A DNA stretch of 64,000 nt, taken from Trichothecium roseum. Lineage: Eukaryota > Ascomycota > Sordariomycetes > Hypocreales. Location of the stretch: assembly GCA_026184415.1 (NCBI GenBank), contig CM047949.1, forward strand, positions 171,501 to 235,500, written 5' to 3'. This document shows positions 32,024-40,543 of the stretch, piece by piece; position 1 is the first letter of the stretch; each line of letters opens with the position of its first letter. The position numbers and the translations under genes are program-made. The notes beneath the pieces were generated by a model that searched no databases, was not told where the DNA came from, and saw only the letters and a program-made list of their open reading frames with translations.

Positions 32024-34441
32024 TCAACCGTCCAGCAGTCCCGCCGCGAGCGTCTCCAGATCCTGCAACGACTCGGGCTCCTCCTCCACCGTAAACACTT
32101 TTCCTCCTTTGCGCTGCTTCTTCTTCTTGCCCGCTCCCTCTTGGCCCTCGTAGTCGTCGTCGTCCCGCTGGAACCACTTGGCCTTCTTTTTGGGCGGCGG
32201 CTCGTCCCCGTCCTCGGACCCGCTGCTGGCATCGCCAGGCATGGGCAAGCTCCGCAGCAGCGCGAGCGGATCCTCCTCCCCTCCCGCGCCGACGAGCTGC
32301 GGAGGCGCCTCGTCCGCCCCGCCGCTGGGATCGATGCCCGCCCTCTCCATGCGCTCCAGCGCCTTCCTCTTCTCCCTCTTCTCCCGCTTCCTCCTCCTCG
32401 CGGCCTCCTTGTCGTCCACGTCCGCCTCGCGCACCCTCTCAGTCTCGCCCTCGAGGAACTTTTGTCGCAGGTCCTCGGGCCTGCCCTCGGCCCGGAAGCC
32501 CTCCTCGTCCTGGAGCTCGTACACGGGGTGCGCGTCGCCGTCGTCGTCGAAGACCGTCTTGGTGGAGCTGCCGCGGAACTTGAGCATCTTCTTCTTCGAC
32601 TGGAGAGCCTTTTCGCGGCGCTTCGAGTCGACGACATAGTCGCCGCCGCCGAGATGCGAGACCACCTTGATGTCCGCGCCCTTTCCTGACTCGGCGTCGA
32701 GGTCGTCGTCGTTGAGGCGACGTTTGACAGACATGAACTCCTCGTCAGAGTCGGAGCCGGCGTCGCCGTCCTTGACCACCTTGCTGTAGTGCGCCGACAA
32801 GACGTCCTGGTTCGTCCGCTCAAACATCTTGTCGTACTTTGTGCGCACCTCGTCCTTCTTCTTCTTCTTTGGCTTCTTCTCGCCGTCGAGGTCCATTTCC
32901 GACTCGGATCCGCTGGACAGGCCCTGGCGAGGCGCGTTCTTTATTCGCTTTATGCTGTCGTCGGCGCCCTTCTGGAATTTGATCTGCGGTGTACCAGGGA
33001 GACCCATGGCCTTGGCAAAGGCATCAAGGTCGAGCTTCTTGATGTTGAACGTCTCCTTGTCGCGCTGGAGGTGGATGGAGCGGGCGTAGCTGATAAAGGC
33101 CTTTTGGCCGAGGTACTTGAGGTCGGGGTTCTTGAAGCACATATCTTGCAAATTGTTCTGTATACTCTTCTTCTTGTTCTCCTTGACGTTCACTTTCGCC
33201 ACAGGAATCTTCTTGGCCTCCAGCTTTTTCGTCATGCCAGCCTCCTCACTCGGGTCCAGGAAGATGACGGCCTTTCCGTTACTCTGATAGCGCGCAGTGC
33301 GACCCACGCGGTGAATGTAGGTATCCGCATCCTCGGGGCAGTCTGCCTGGATGACCCAATCGACAGCCGGGAAGTCGATGCCTCGGGCTACGACGTCCGT
33401 GGCGAAAAGACATGAGTGCTTGGCCTGGGTGAAGCGTGAGGTGATTTCCAGACGAGCAATCTGCTTTTGCCGTCCGTGGAGATGCAGCAGCGGAATACCG
33501 GGCTGTAGATGACGGAAGCTCTCGTACACGAAGCGAACCTGCTTGCCCGAGCTGAGGAAGACGATGATTTTGCTCTTGAGGTTGGCTTTTATGAAGCCGT
33601 ATAGTGTGTCGAGCTTCTCAGGCAGCGGGGTGACGATGTAGTGCTGCTGCAGAGTCGAGGGCGTGGCTGTCGTGGCTGCCTCGTGTACGGAGACGTATTC
33701 CGGTTCCTTGAGGCTCAGCCTCGCCAGGTCCGAAACCTTTTTACTCTGGGTCGCGCTGAACATGAGTGTCTGCCTCGTCTTGGGGAGATGCTCGACGAGG
33801 GCATCCACGGCTGATTGGAAACCCATGTCCATTATGCGGTCGGCCTCGTCTAAGACGAGTATTTGGAGGTTGTTGGCGTCGAAGCCTGCCGTCTGATCCA
33901 GATGCTGAAGCATCCTACCCGGCGTGCAAACCAGAATATTCATCCTTGTCAACCTCTCGGCCTCCTCTTTGAGATTCTTGCCGCCAATGACCAAACCGGC
34001 CGAGAAAGCGTGGTACCTCCCAATCTTCCTCAGGACATCAAAGATCTGTACCGCCAGCTCTCTCGTCGGCGAGATGATCAAAGCGCCCAGCCCATCGAAT
34101 TCCGTCCATCTCGACCGCACCAGCTTCTCGAGCATGGGTACCAGGAACGCGAGTGTCTTGCCGCTGCCGGTGCGCGCAGCGCCGAGGATGTCGTTGCCCT
34201 TGAGGGCGAGGGGGATAGCGCCGGCCTGGACATCGGTCAGGGTTTGGAAGTGGGACGACTTGAGGCCTGAGTGCGTCGCTTGTGAAAGGGGCAGGTCGGC
34301 GAAGTTCTTGATATCGGTGGACTTGGGATCGAGGGCCTCGACGGCGGCATCGAGCTTGTCGAGGTCTTCCTGCTCGCGCTTGCGCTTGGTGTTGCGGTCT
34401 TCCTTGGGCGCTTTACGCCCCGACCGTGCGTTTGGGGGCAT
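32024..34441 (-). CDS. DBP4: DEAD-box ATP-dependent RNA helicase Dbp4/Hca4 type
   Basis: Single exon, 805 aa. Helicase motifs in order: the upstream FADLPLSQATHSGLKSSHFQTLTDVQ (Q motif), Walker A AARTGSGKT (88-96), PTRELA (125-130), TPGR (173-176), DEAD (198-201), SAT in MFSATQ, then domain 2 with HRVGRTAR. The C-terminal extension has SIQNNLQDMCFKNPDLKYLGQKAFISYARSIHLQRDKETFNIKKLDLDAFAKAMGLPGTPQIKF, diagnostic of the Dbp4/DDX10 branch, then acidic and Lys-rich low-complexity sequence. It acts in the nucleolus in early 18S rRNA processing, releasing U14 snoRNA. It shares the ribosome-biogenesis role with ESF1 in the same window. Confidence 0.95.
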   Translation of the reverse strand: MPPNARSGRKAPKEDRNTKRKREQEDLDKLDAAVEALDPKSTDIKNFADLPLSQATHSGLKSSHFQTLTDVQAGAIPLALKGNDILGAARTGSGKTLAFLVPMLEKLVRSRWTEFDGLGALIISPTRELAVQIFDVLRKIGRYHAFSAGLVIGGKNLKEEAERLTRMNILVCTPGRMLQHLDQTAGFDANNLQILVLDEADRIMDMGFQSAVDALVEHLPKTRQTLMFSATQSKKVSDLARLSLKEPEYVSVHEAATTATPSTLQQHYIVTPLPEKLDTLYGFIKANLKSKIIVFLSSGKQVRFVYESFRHLQPGIPLLHLHGRQKQIARLEITSRFTQAKHSCLFATDVVARGIDFPAVDWVIQADCPEDADTYIHRVGRTARYQSNGKAVIFLDPSEEAGMTKKLEAKKIPVAKVNVKENKKKSIQNNLQDMCFKNPDLKYLGQKAFISYARSIHLQRDKETFNIKKLDLDAFAKAMGLPGTPQIKFQKGADDSIKRIKNAPRQGLSSGSESEMDLDGEKKPKKKKKDEVRTKYDKMFERTNQDVLSAHYSKVVKDGDAGSDSDEEFMSVKRRLNDDDLDAESGKGADIKVVSHLGGGDYVVDSKRREKALQSKKKMLKFRGSSTKTVFDDDGDAHPVYELQDEEGFRAEGRPEDLRQKFLEGETERVREADVDDKEAARRRKREKREKRKALERMERAGIDPSGGADEAPPQLVGAGGEEDPLALLRSLPMPGDASSGSEDGDEPPPKKKAKWFQRDDDDYEGQEGAGKKKKQRKGGKVFTVEEEPESLQDLETLAAGLLDG

Positions 34442-35341
34442 GCGTCTGTTGGGTACTGGTGCTAATTCCGAATAGGTTTCAAATTACGAGGCAATTGCGA
34501 TTGCACTATTCGTTTCGCTGGTTGTATCAAGGGAATTGGTGTAATGTTTTTGTTTGTATGGGAAACTTTTGCCAAAAAGTTTTTGATAAGATAACACCGT
34601 TTGTTGTGGGGCAAGGGATTGGCGTGGCACCCCCCACCATCATGTCACCCCAGAATCGAGAGTCGAGAGTCAAAAACACCATGGGTAAAAGAACAGTGAT
34701 ATCGTCACATGGGGAGATGAAATGAAAAATAAAAAAGATAGCGATATATAAATTATTAGATAGAGTCGTAATCTCTATATTAAGACTTAGTATCGGATGG
34801 AATGATGTTCTCCGTTTTTTTTTTGCAAATAAAAAAGGCCATGATGAGGACTCTGGGGTAGGAGGCTAGGATAAAGACGGAGGTTTTGGAACTCTTTGCT
34901 ACGCCATGACGTCTACGGATAATGGCGCTGACTCCTTTATCGAAACACACAACGCTGGCATGCATTTGGTATACTATAGAACTGCCTAGTAATGTGCTAA
35001 CAAAAATCTGCACTAAATTGTCTACTTCTAATAAAAGATAGTAGTCTTATATTCCGTGCTTCGTGTGTATATTAATGATTCTACCTATGCTTCATAACGC
35101 GGCCATGGTGAGCATGACACTTTGTTGGTGGCACTTTGCGATTGCTAGTTCCGTGGTGAAAAGCCTCTCAGAAAACGATTCGAGATGCAGTGGCAAGTGC
35201 CCCATTTCCAGTCAGTCCTACACAACGACAAGGTTACATTGCGACCTCGATAGATGCTCCGTCTCACAGAGAAGCACAACTCAGGGCTACCAGATGCGGC
35301 GACGCTGTCAGCCATATAAGCCAAATTATGTTTGCTGTAGG
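34442..35341. other. Intergenic region before the first permuted tRNA
   Basis: AT-rich, with no supported coding sequence. The first part is the DBP4 promoter side. Confidence 0.6.
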
Positions 35342-35375
35342 TATGGCAACGTGGTGCAGCGGCGTCTAGTACGAT
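35342..35375 (+). other. Leader of permuted tRNA-Ser(GCU), copy 1
   Basis: Sequence immediately 5' of the tRNA 3' half. Bases 35342-35351 can pair over 10 bp (one G-U) with 35477-35486 in the trailer. TAGT (35367-35370) can pair with the anticodon plus A37 (35458-35461). G35373 can pair with C32 (35456) to give an A-I-type pair, leaving a three-base bulge (35374-35376) that spans the predicted cut. An A-box-like TGGTGCAGCGG lies at 35352-35362. These are features expected of an intron-like leader in a pre-tRNA. Confidence 0.7.
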
Positions 35376-35461
35376 AGCTAATCTCCTCGGAGGCCAGGGT
35401 TCGAATCCCTGTCTTGTCGCCAAAGGCAAGATGGCGGAGTGGTTAACGCGTTAGCCTGCTA
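35376..35461 (+). tRNA. Circularly permuted tRNA-Ser(GCU), copy 1 (3' half upstream of 5' half)
   Basis: The 3' half is at 35376-35419 and the 5' half at 35425-35461, separated by the 5-nt linker CCAAA. Read 5' half then 3' half, they make an 81-nt class II tRNA. Acceptor GGCAAGA/TCTTGTC (7 bp, one G-U), D stem GCG/CGC with a GAGTGGTTAA loop, anticodon stem TTAGC/GCTAA with loop CTGCTAA (anticodon GCT at 35458-35460), variable arm around CTCCTCGGAG, T arm CAGGG/CCCTG with TTCGAAT, and discriminator G as serine tRNAs require. The joint falls between positions 37 and 38, where fungal tRNA introns sit. Read in genomic order as one ordinary tRNA (from about 35345), the anticodon stem does not form. 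Canonical A box at 35432-35442 and B box at 35398-35408. Maturation would need splicing of leader/trailer ends plus removal of the linker by the 5'- and 3'-end nucleases. Confidence 0.85.
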
Positions 35462-35486
35462 GCAACGACCCATCCTCGTTGTCATA
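35462..35486 (+). other. Trailer of permuted tRNA-Ser(GCU), copy 1
   Basis: Follows A37 of the 5' half. CGTTGTCATA at 35477-35486 is complementary to the leader at 35342-35351. It acts as the other half of an intron-like stem. Confidence 0.65.
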
Positions 35487-35492
35487 TTTTTT
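35487..35492 (+). terminator. RNA polymerase III terminator (T6)
   Basis: Six T immediately after the leader-pairing trailer segment, followed by another T5 run. The position fits a primary transcript that includes leader, both halves, linker and trailer. Confidence 0.65.
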
Positions 35493-36792
35493 GTCTTTTT
35501 ATTCTTTTTTTGCTTTTTCATTCTATCTTTATGACCCTGTTGTCTATCCACTTTATGGGAAGCTGTTCTTTGTGTGGCGTGTTTGGCACCCATTCGTGTA
35601 TGTATACGGTTGAGTGAAGGGATACCGGGTGTTTACGAAAAGGACTATGTTTGAACCATACACCATAAGTAAAAAGAAAAGAAACAACTTTGTATTTTCT
35701 ATAATATTCGGCACTTGATAGCAATCACACGGAGCCACCAGGAGTGTCTTCTTTTCCGGATATACGTTCTCTCATTGCTATTAACTACACTGATGGCGGC
35801 ATCGTAGAGCATATGCGTGGCGAAGGCGTATGATATAGATGCAAGAAGGGCTTGAAAAAGATGGAAACTGTTTCCCCCCTCGCCAAGGATGGCCTTGCAA
35901 CAAGAGCCCACAAAAAGCAGAAAGACCAACGGCCATGGCGAGATATGTATCCGGTCGCAATATGGTACTAAGTGGTTGCTGAGCCACCTGAACTACCCGC
36001 GCACTTGATGTAATGTTGCTAGATAGGACCTGAGGTTTTTTTTAGTTAGAACGATCGGTAACTCCAGTCGGTAGGGAGTGTGTACTCTACCACGTGGCCG
36101 CCATCGAGCAAGGCTGAAAGGAAGCGGACAGAAAAGCGAGGCGGGGGAGAGCGTAGACGCAATAGCTCAAGTAGTAGTAAACCCATAGCTCCAAAGAAGC
36201 GTCCCTGGTATGGGCGGTACGCAGTACTCTCCTTTGCTTTCTTGAGTTTAACGAGACCGCAGTCTACTAGTATCATGCATTTTTGTGCCTTGTACTTTTT
36301 TTTTGTTCATTTTGCTTTCCTTTTTATAGTCTCTTTTTCCCCCCGCTTGTATCTTTCATCGAAATAAGTGATGTTGTCATCATCTTTCGTTTAAAGAAAG
36401 AAAAATATACACGCAAGGAGTCGAGAACGCTCTGTACTCAATGCCGGATTCTATCGAGAGATGGAATAGATAAAAGATACGAAATATAAGAACAGGTACG
36501 AAATAGTACGAACAAATCAGTAGCCAATATATCCACTCCGTGGTAATGTCTATATTTTACCAGAGCTTGAGTGAGCCAAGAGCTTGAAATCAGGTTACTG
36601 AATCAAGCGGAAAAAGGACAAGCCCGACGACTTGAAAAAAAAGGAAACCGAGTGGGAAATAGAACAGATAGGTGGGGTTTTACTTCACCTCCGTTTGATA
36701 CCCCCGACACATTCACAACTACTAAAGAGGGCACCCTTCTCTTTCTTAAAAAACATAAGGAAGAAGAAGGACATATAGAAACAAAAAAAGGC
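35493..36792. other. 1.3-kb spacer between the two permuted tRNA genes
   Basis: AT-rich, with no supported gene. The two tRNA genes point toward each other across it. Confidence 0.6.
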
Positions 36793-36797
36793 AAAAA
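36793..36797 (-). terminator. RNA polymerase III terminator of permuted copy 2
   Basis: On the minus strand a T5 run follows the trailer within a few bases, with a second T7 run just beyond (complement of 36783-36789). Confidence 0.55.
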
Positions 36798-36800
36798 GAT

Positions 36801-36822
36801 ATGACAACGGACTTCGGCCAGG
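36801..36822 (-). other. Trailer of permuted tRNA-Ser(GCU), copy 2
   Basis: Bases 36801-36809 can pair perfectly over 9 bp with the leader at 36949-36957. The rest of the trailer differs in sequence from copy 1, while the pairing element is kept. Confidence 0.65.
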
Positions 36823-36924
36823 TAGCAGGCTAACGCGTTAACCACTCCGCCATCTTGCCTGAAAGGAGCAAGATAAGTTGCGACAAGACAGGGATTCGAA
36901 CCCTGGCCTCCGAGGAGATTAGCT
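36823..36924 (-). tRNA. Circularly permuted tRNA-Ser(GCU), copy 2
   Basis: Minus strand. The 3' half is at 36881-36924 (transcribed first) and the 5' half at 36823-36859, with a 21-nt linker (36860-36880). The two halves are identical, base for base (81 of 81), to those of copy 1, including anticodon GCT (36824-36826) and discriminator G (36881). The linker (21 vs 5 nt), leader and trailer differ. Conservation confined to the swapped halves is good evidence that the permuted product is what selection or gene conversion preserves. Confidence 0.85.
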
Positions 36925-36957
36925 ATCGTACTAGATGCCGCTATGCCACGTTGTCAT
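36925..36957 (-). other. Leader of permuted tRNA-Ser(GCU), copy 2
   Basis: Shares the CTAGTACGAT segment next to the cut site with copy 1 but has several transitions upstream. At one of these, A replaces G opposite a trailer T, keeping the pair (A-U instead of G-U). An A-box-like TGGCATAGCGG is kept. Confidence 0.65.
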
Positions 36958-36960
36958 GCC

Positions 36961-37453
36961 CCTCGCTCAAACTTTACACCTTATATACCCCACATCATGC
37001 GTCCTCCCGCCATAATAGAATCGGGTTGGGACAATGGACAACGGCAACGGCAACACGCCATGTTGCATCTGCATGTTGTCGTCACACAGTTTTCGGTTAA
37101 TGGAGCTGGCAGGTTTTTTCTTTCTTCCTTCGTACCCTGCCAACCCACTCGAAGGGTCTCGATAGCTACGACCGGGCATTGCATTTCTTACTGAGGCATT
37201 GAAACAGGTGTCTACTACTACAACGAAATGTGGTATGCACGAATCTAATCAACAAAGAACGACGTGTAACCGCTTCTTGGTTGAAACACAAACTATTCTG
37301 AGCAACATCTGACCGACCTGGAAATCCAGACTGAGGCAAAAAAGAACAGAAAACGGTCAACAATCCAATGCAATGCTACCGTCATTGGACACGCCACCAC
37401 GCCGACGAGCGCATGGTCTCGGAGCTTCTACATGTCTCTCGGCTTCTCAGGGC
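36961..37453. other. Intergenic region
   Basis: No gene or clear repeat seen between the second permuted tRNA and the 3' end of the DUF3632-like gene. Confidence 0.5.
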
Positions 37454-38693
37454 CTAGACTTTGCCCTCGTCCGTTCTGCCGTCTAAAGCATGGCCCCCCT
37501 CGGTAAACATACCCGGCCACAGCTCCGCCATCTTCCCCTTCGCCGCCCTGGCTGCCATCTCGACTTCACCTTTTCCGTCTCCTGCCCGCGCCACCGCGTG
37601 TGCAAACCCCGAGGCCCATTCCCTCCGCGCATCGCCGGTAAAGGCCAGACGCGCACGGGGCTTGGCGGACTGCTCCTGCTTCTTCACCTCGCGGGCCAGC
37701 ACCTCGCCGGCGTAGATGAAGGGCTGCGCGGCGGCGAGCACGCGGCAGCGCCAGACAGCGTCCTCAACGGCGTCGTCGTCGGCGGCGGCGAGATACTCGC
37801 GCACGTCTCTCAGGGCCCACGCCGTCCCTACGGATGGGGACAGGATGCCTAGGCCCAGCAGCCTGGCCAGGAACGCCGAGCAGCGAACCGTTCGGTCGCA
37901 TTCGGCTTGCAAGCGCTCGCCGGAATGCAGCTTTCTGTCTAAACCTGTGACTAGACGACGAGGGGAAAGTGAAAAAAGAGAGGTTTCCATGTTAGCATTC
38001 AGCAGCATGACCAAGGTTGTGAAGTGAATTGGGGTGAGGTTTGACATACTGTGATGCTTGCCCCAGAAATCATCGGCAACACCCTCCAAGTCGCGATTCA
38101 CGAATTTGACCCGAGGATTCTAGAATTGGGTAAGTATGATTAGTCAAAAAGTTTCTTTGCGTTCTCCCTCTCCAAATAGCACATCTATACACGCCCGCGC
38201 GTGTCCCCCTTTTCTCGCTTACCTTGGCATCAAAAACGTCCGGCGCTGATGAGCACACGCTTTTGAAAGCTGCTATAAGCTCGGCCAACGCGGCGTGCCT
38301 CACGTCTGTCGCGGGGAACAGCATGGCGACCTGCCAGGCATAGGAGTAGACCATATCCGTCATCTGCCCCGAACCATGGTCGTCCTGCTGCGAGAAGTAG
38401 AAGCCTTCCCCCTCGGAGTCGAGGTACGCTCCGCGGTAGTACTCGCAGACCTCGTGCGCCGCGGCCACCACCAGAGACGACCTGGCTTCGTGGCTGTCGG
38501 CCTCGAGCTTGCACAAGAGCTCGCGGATGATGCGAAGGATGGCCAGGTCGGGCTTGTTCGTGGTGATTTCGGGATCCAGCGCCTGCTCGATGTCGTGGGC
38601 GACGGCGGTTTCCCAGTCAAATGTGGAAGGCTCCCCATCTCCGGGGGCGACGACATTGTTGGTGGTGGTGTTGTTCATGTTGGTAGCAGACAT
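37454..38693 (-). CDS. DUF3632-like fungal protein of unknown function
   Basis: Three exons: 38223-38693, 38050-38119, 37454-37944, 343 aa. Intron 2 (GTATGT...CACAG, 105 nt) is a multiple of three with no stop, so its retention would add 35 residues. The N-terminal part carries DIEQAL and AAAHEVCEYYRGAYLDSEGEGFYFSQQ. The C-terminal part has WALRDVREYL near its centre. The pattern resembles the fungus-specific DUF3632 family, mostly helical and without known activity; I place it there by look, not by search. No signal peptide or membrane span. Confidence 0.75.
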
Positions 38694-39757
38694 AATTTCT
38701 AAGGATGTGATTAATCAAACCGGAAGGGGTGGTTGCTTTCGACAAGGGGGGGATTGAGAAGGTTGGGAAGCGTCAAAATATTTGAGTAGAACGTAGTAAC
38801 AACAGTAAGTAAAAGGGAGAGAAAATGTTGAGAACGAATAAACAAGAGAGCTTGCTTTCTTTTCTCATCTGCCTGGGGGACGTGGAAGTGTTTGTCTTTG
38901 GGCGAAGCGCCCATTATATTATATATGCGTGTTGGTTGCTGGGTTCCTCCTTCATTGCGAAGTGGGTGGCGCAGTAATAATACGACTCTGCTCGAGCCGA
39001 ATACAACATCAGTGGAACAACTTTCACCACCGTCCTCACCACCTTCACCATCCTTGTGTCCCTCACCAGGCGCGCGCCTACGCCGACCGGGGGATGAACA
39101 TGAGTAGCCGTCGTCAAGATGCATGTACTCATCATCACGTGTTTAGCAGAACAACGACGAAGATGTTTTTCTATTCTGAAGAGTTCATGATGTTGGCTCC
39201 CTTTTGCGACCGCAATATGTAAGTTGGTCAATAGGAAGAGGTTCACTCGCTCACCCTCTTCTACCTGGTTTATTGTTTGTTGGTAGTATCATTGTTTCGA
39301 GATGGCATGAAAATGATCTGTCGCAGCGCTTCGCATCGATGCTCGCATCATTGGCGCTTGAACCCAACCTTTGGACTTGGAACTCTTGATGCGTTATCCA
39401 GTCTAGTAGAATCTTGAGATGTATATATAGGCTATCGGGCTCGCCCAACTTTGCACGTCTTTGGATGAGAGCTCAACACCATCTTCAAGACCCTTTTTAC
39501 CAAGACAACAAAAGCCGGTTCTTTTCCTCATTCTCTGGAGAAAGTAACATCATCACTCCTCTACGTCAAGAAAGTCAGTTCTTTCTTCATCACCACCCGC
39601 TCCCTTCTTTCTGATCATTCTGATTTTCTTTTCCAAATCCGTCACTCTACCATAAAGCCTCCCCCTTTCACACGGGCTTATTTATATACTCTCATCATTA
39701 TTCTTGCCTACGGAGAAAAAGGATCCAAGCAAGAAGAAGAAGAAAGAAATCCCCAAC
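38694..39757. promoter_or_regulatory. Divergent intergenic region, 1.1 kb
   Basis: Promoter side of both the DUF3632-like gene (minus) and the hypothetical gene at 39758 (plus). A CT-rich tract and A/G-rich leader precede the latter. No gene seen. Confidence 0.5.
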
Positions 39758-40543
39758 ATGCCTTACCCTCAACCCCAGGAAGCACCCCGTCGCACCACCG
39801 ACATCGGCCGCGAGGGCCTGCAGTACCACACCCCCCGCGGCATCTTCCCCGTCTCCGTCGTGGACGAGCAGATCGGCGAAGCGCCCCTGCCGGGCGGCGC
39901 CGCCCCCCGCGGGCGCTACCCGGCCAAGTACCACAACCGGGAGACCAAGCCGGGCGGAGCGGCGGAGAAGAAGAACTACGACGACCGCTTCGAGAAGCCC
40001 GGGGACGCGGAGCTCTATGAGCACCCCGTCATGGCGCGGGGCTTCGACCCGAGCCGCCCCGGCGTCCCGGCGAGAAAGGTCCTGGCGGCGCAGCAGCAGC
40101 AGCAGCAGCAGGGCGGCGCCACGCACCCGAAGGACAGGGCCAGGCTCGTCCAGAACCCGCCCAACGACGCCGGCCCCGTGCGCGGCATATACGCCGTCAA
40201 GTGCAGCAGCACCGCCGACGCCGACGGCGAGGGCCCCGCCGGACCGGGTCTCCACGTCACGCCCGTCGGGCTCAACTACCACCCCGAGGGCGATGTCAGG
40301 GGCTTCAAGCGCGCCAGGCTGGAGCCCATGAGCCCCGAGGGGAGGCAACTGGCCTGCCAGGCCCGCGAGGAGCGCGCGCGGGGCGGCAGCCGCTCGCCCA
40401 CGTGGCCCAGCCGCGGCAGGGACTCGGCCGCGCTGAGCCGGCACGAGGCCAACTCTGCTGCTTCGCGGGCCGCCGCGGAGCGAGCCCAGGCGGAGAAGTC
40501 GGCCGCCAAGGAGAAGTTTCGCGCCCAGGCTAAGCAGGCTTGA
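39758..40543 (+). CDS. Low-complexity hypothetical protein
   Basis: 261 aa, intronless. I chose the ATG at 39758 (AACATGCC) because the frame upstream has no ATG. Rich in Pro, Gly, Arg and Ala, with a Gln run (about residues 110-116) and a basic Ala/Glu/Lys C-terminal helix. Segments such as HTPRGIFPVSVVDEQIGEAPLPGG and HVTPVGLNYHPEGDVRGFKRARLEPMSPEGR look ordered enough to be conserved. No known domain, signal peptide or membrane span. The strong codon bias toward G/C in third positions supports real coding. Confidence 0.7.
   Translation: MPYPQPQEAPRRTTDIGREGLQYHTPRGIFPVSVVDEQIGEAPLPGGAAPRGRYPAKYHNRETKPGGAAEKKNYDDRFEKPGDAELYEHPVMARGFDPSRPGVPARKVLAAQQQQQQQGGATHPKDRARLVQNPPNDAGPVRGIYAVKCSSTADADGEGPAGPGLHVTPVGLNYHPEGDVRGFKRARLEPMSPEGRQLACQAREERARGGSRSPTWPSRGRDSAALSRHEANSAASRAAAERAQAEKSAAKEKFRAQAKQA

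Noticed and set aside
35345..35419. A single ordinary tRNA read in genomic order (about 75 nt)
   Set aside because: The T arm fits, but the 5' strand gives a mismatched acceptor, the D stem forms only weakly in one copy, and no anticodon stem with a 7-base loop can be drawn. The swapped-halves reading has complete stems.
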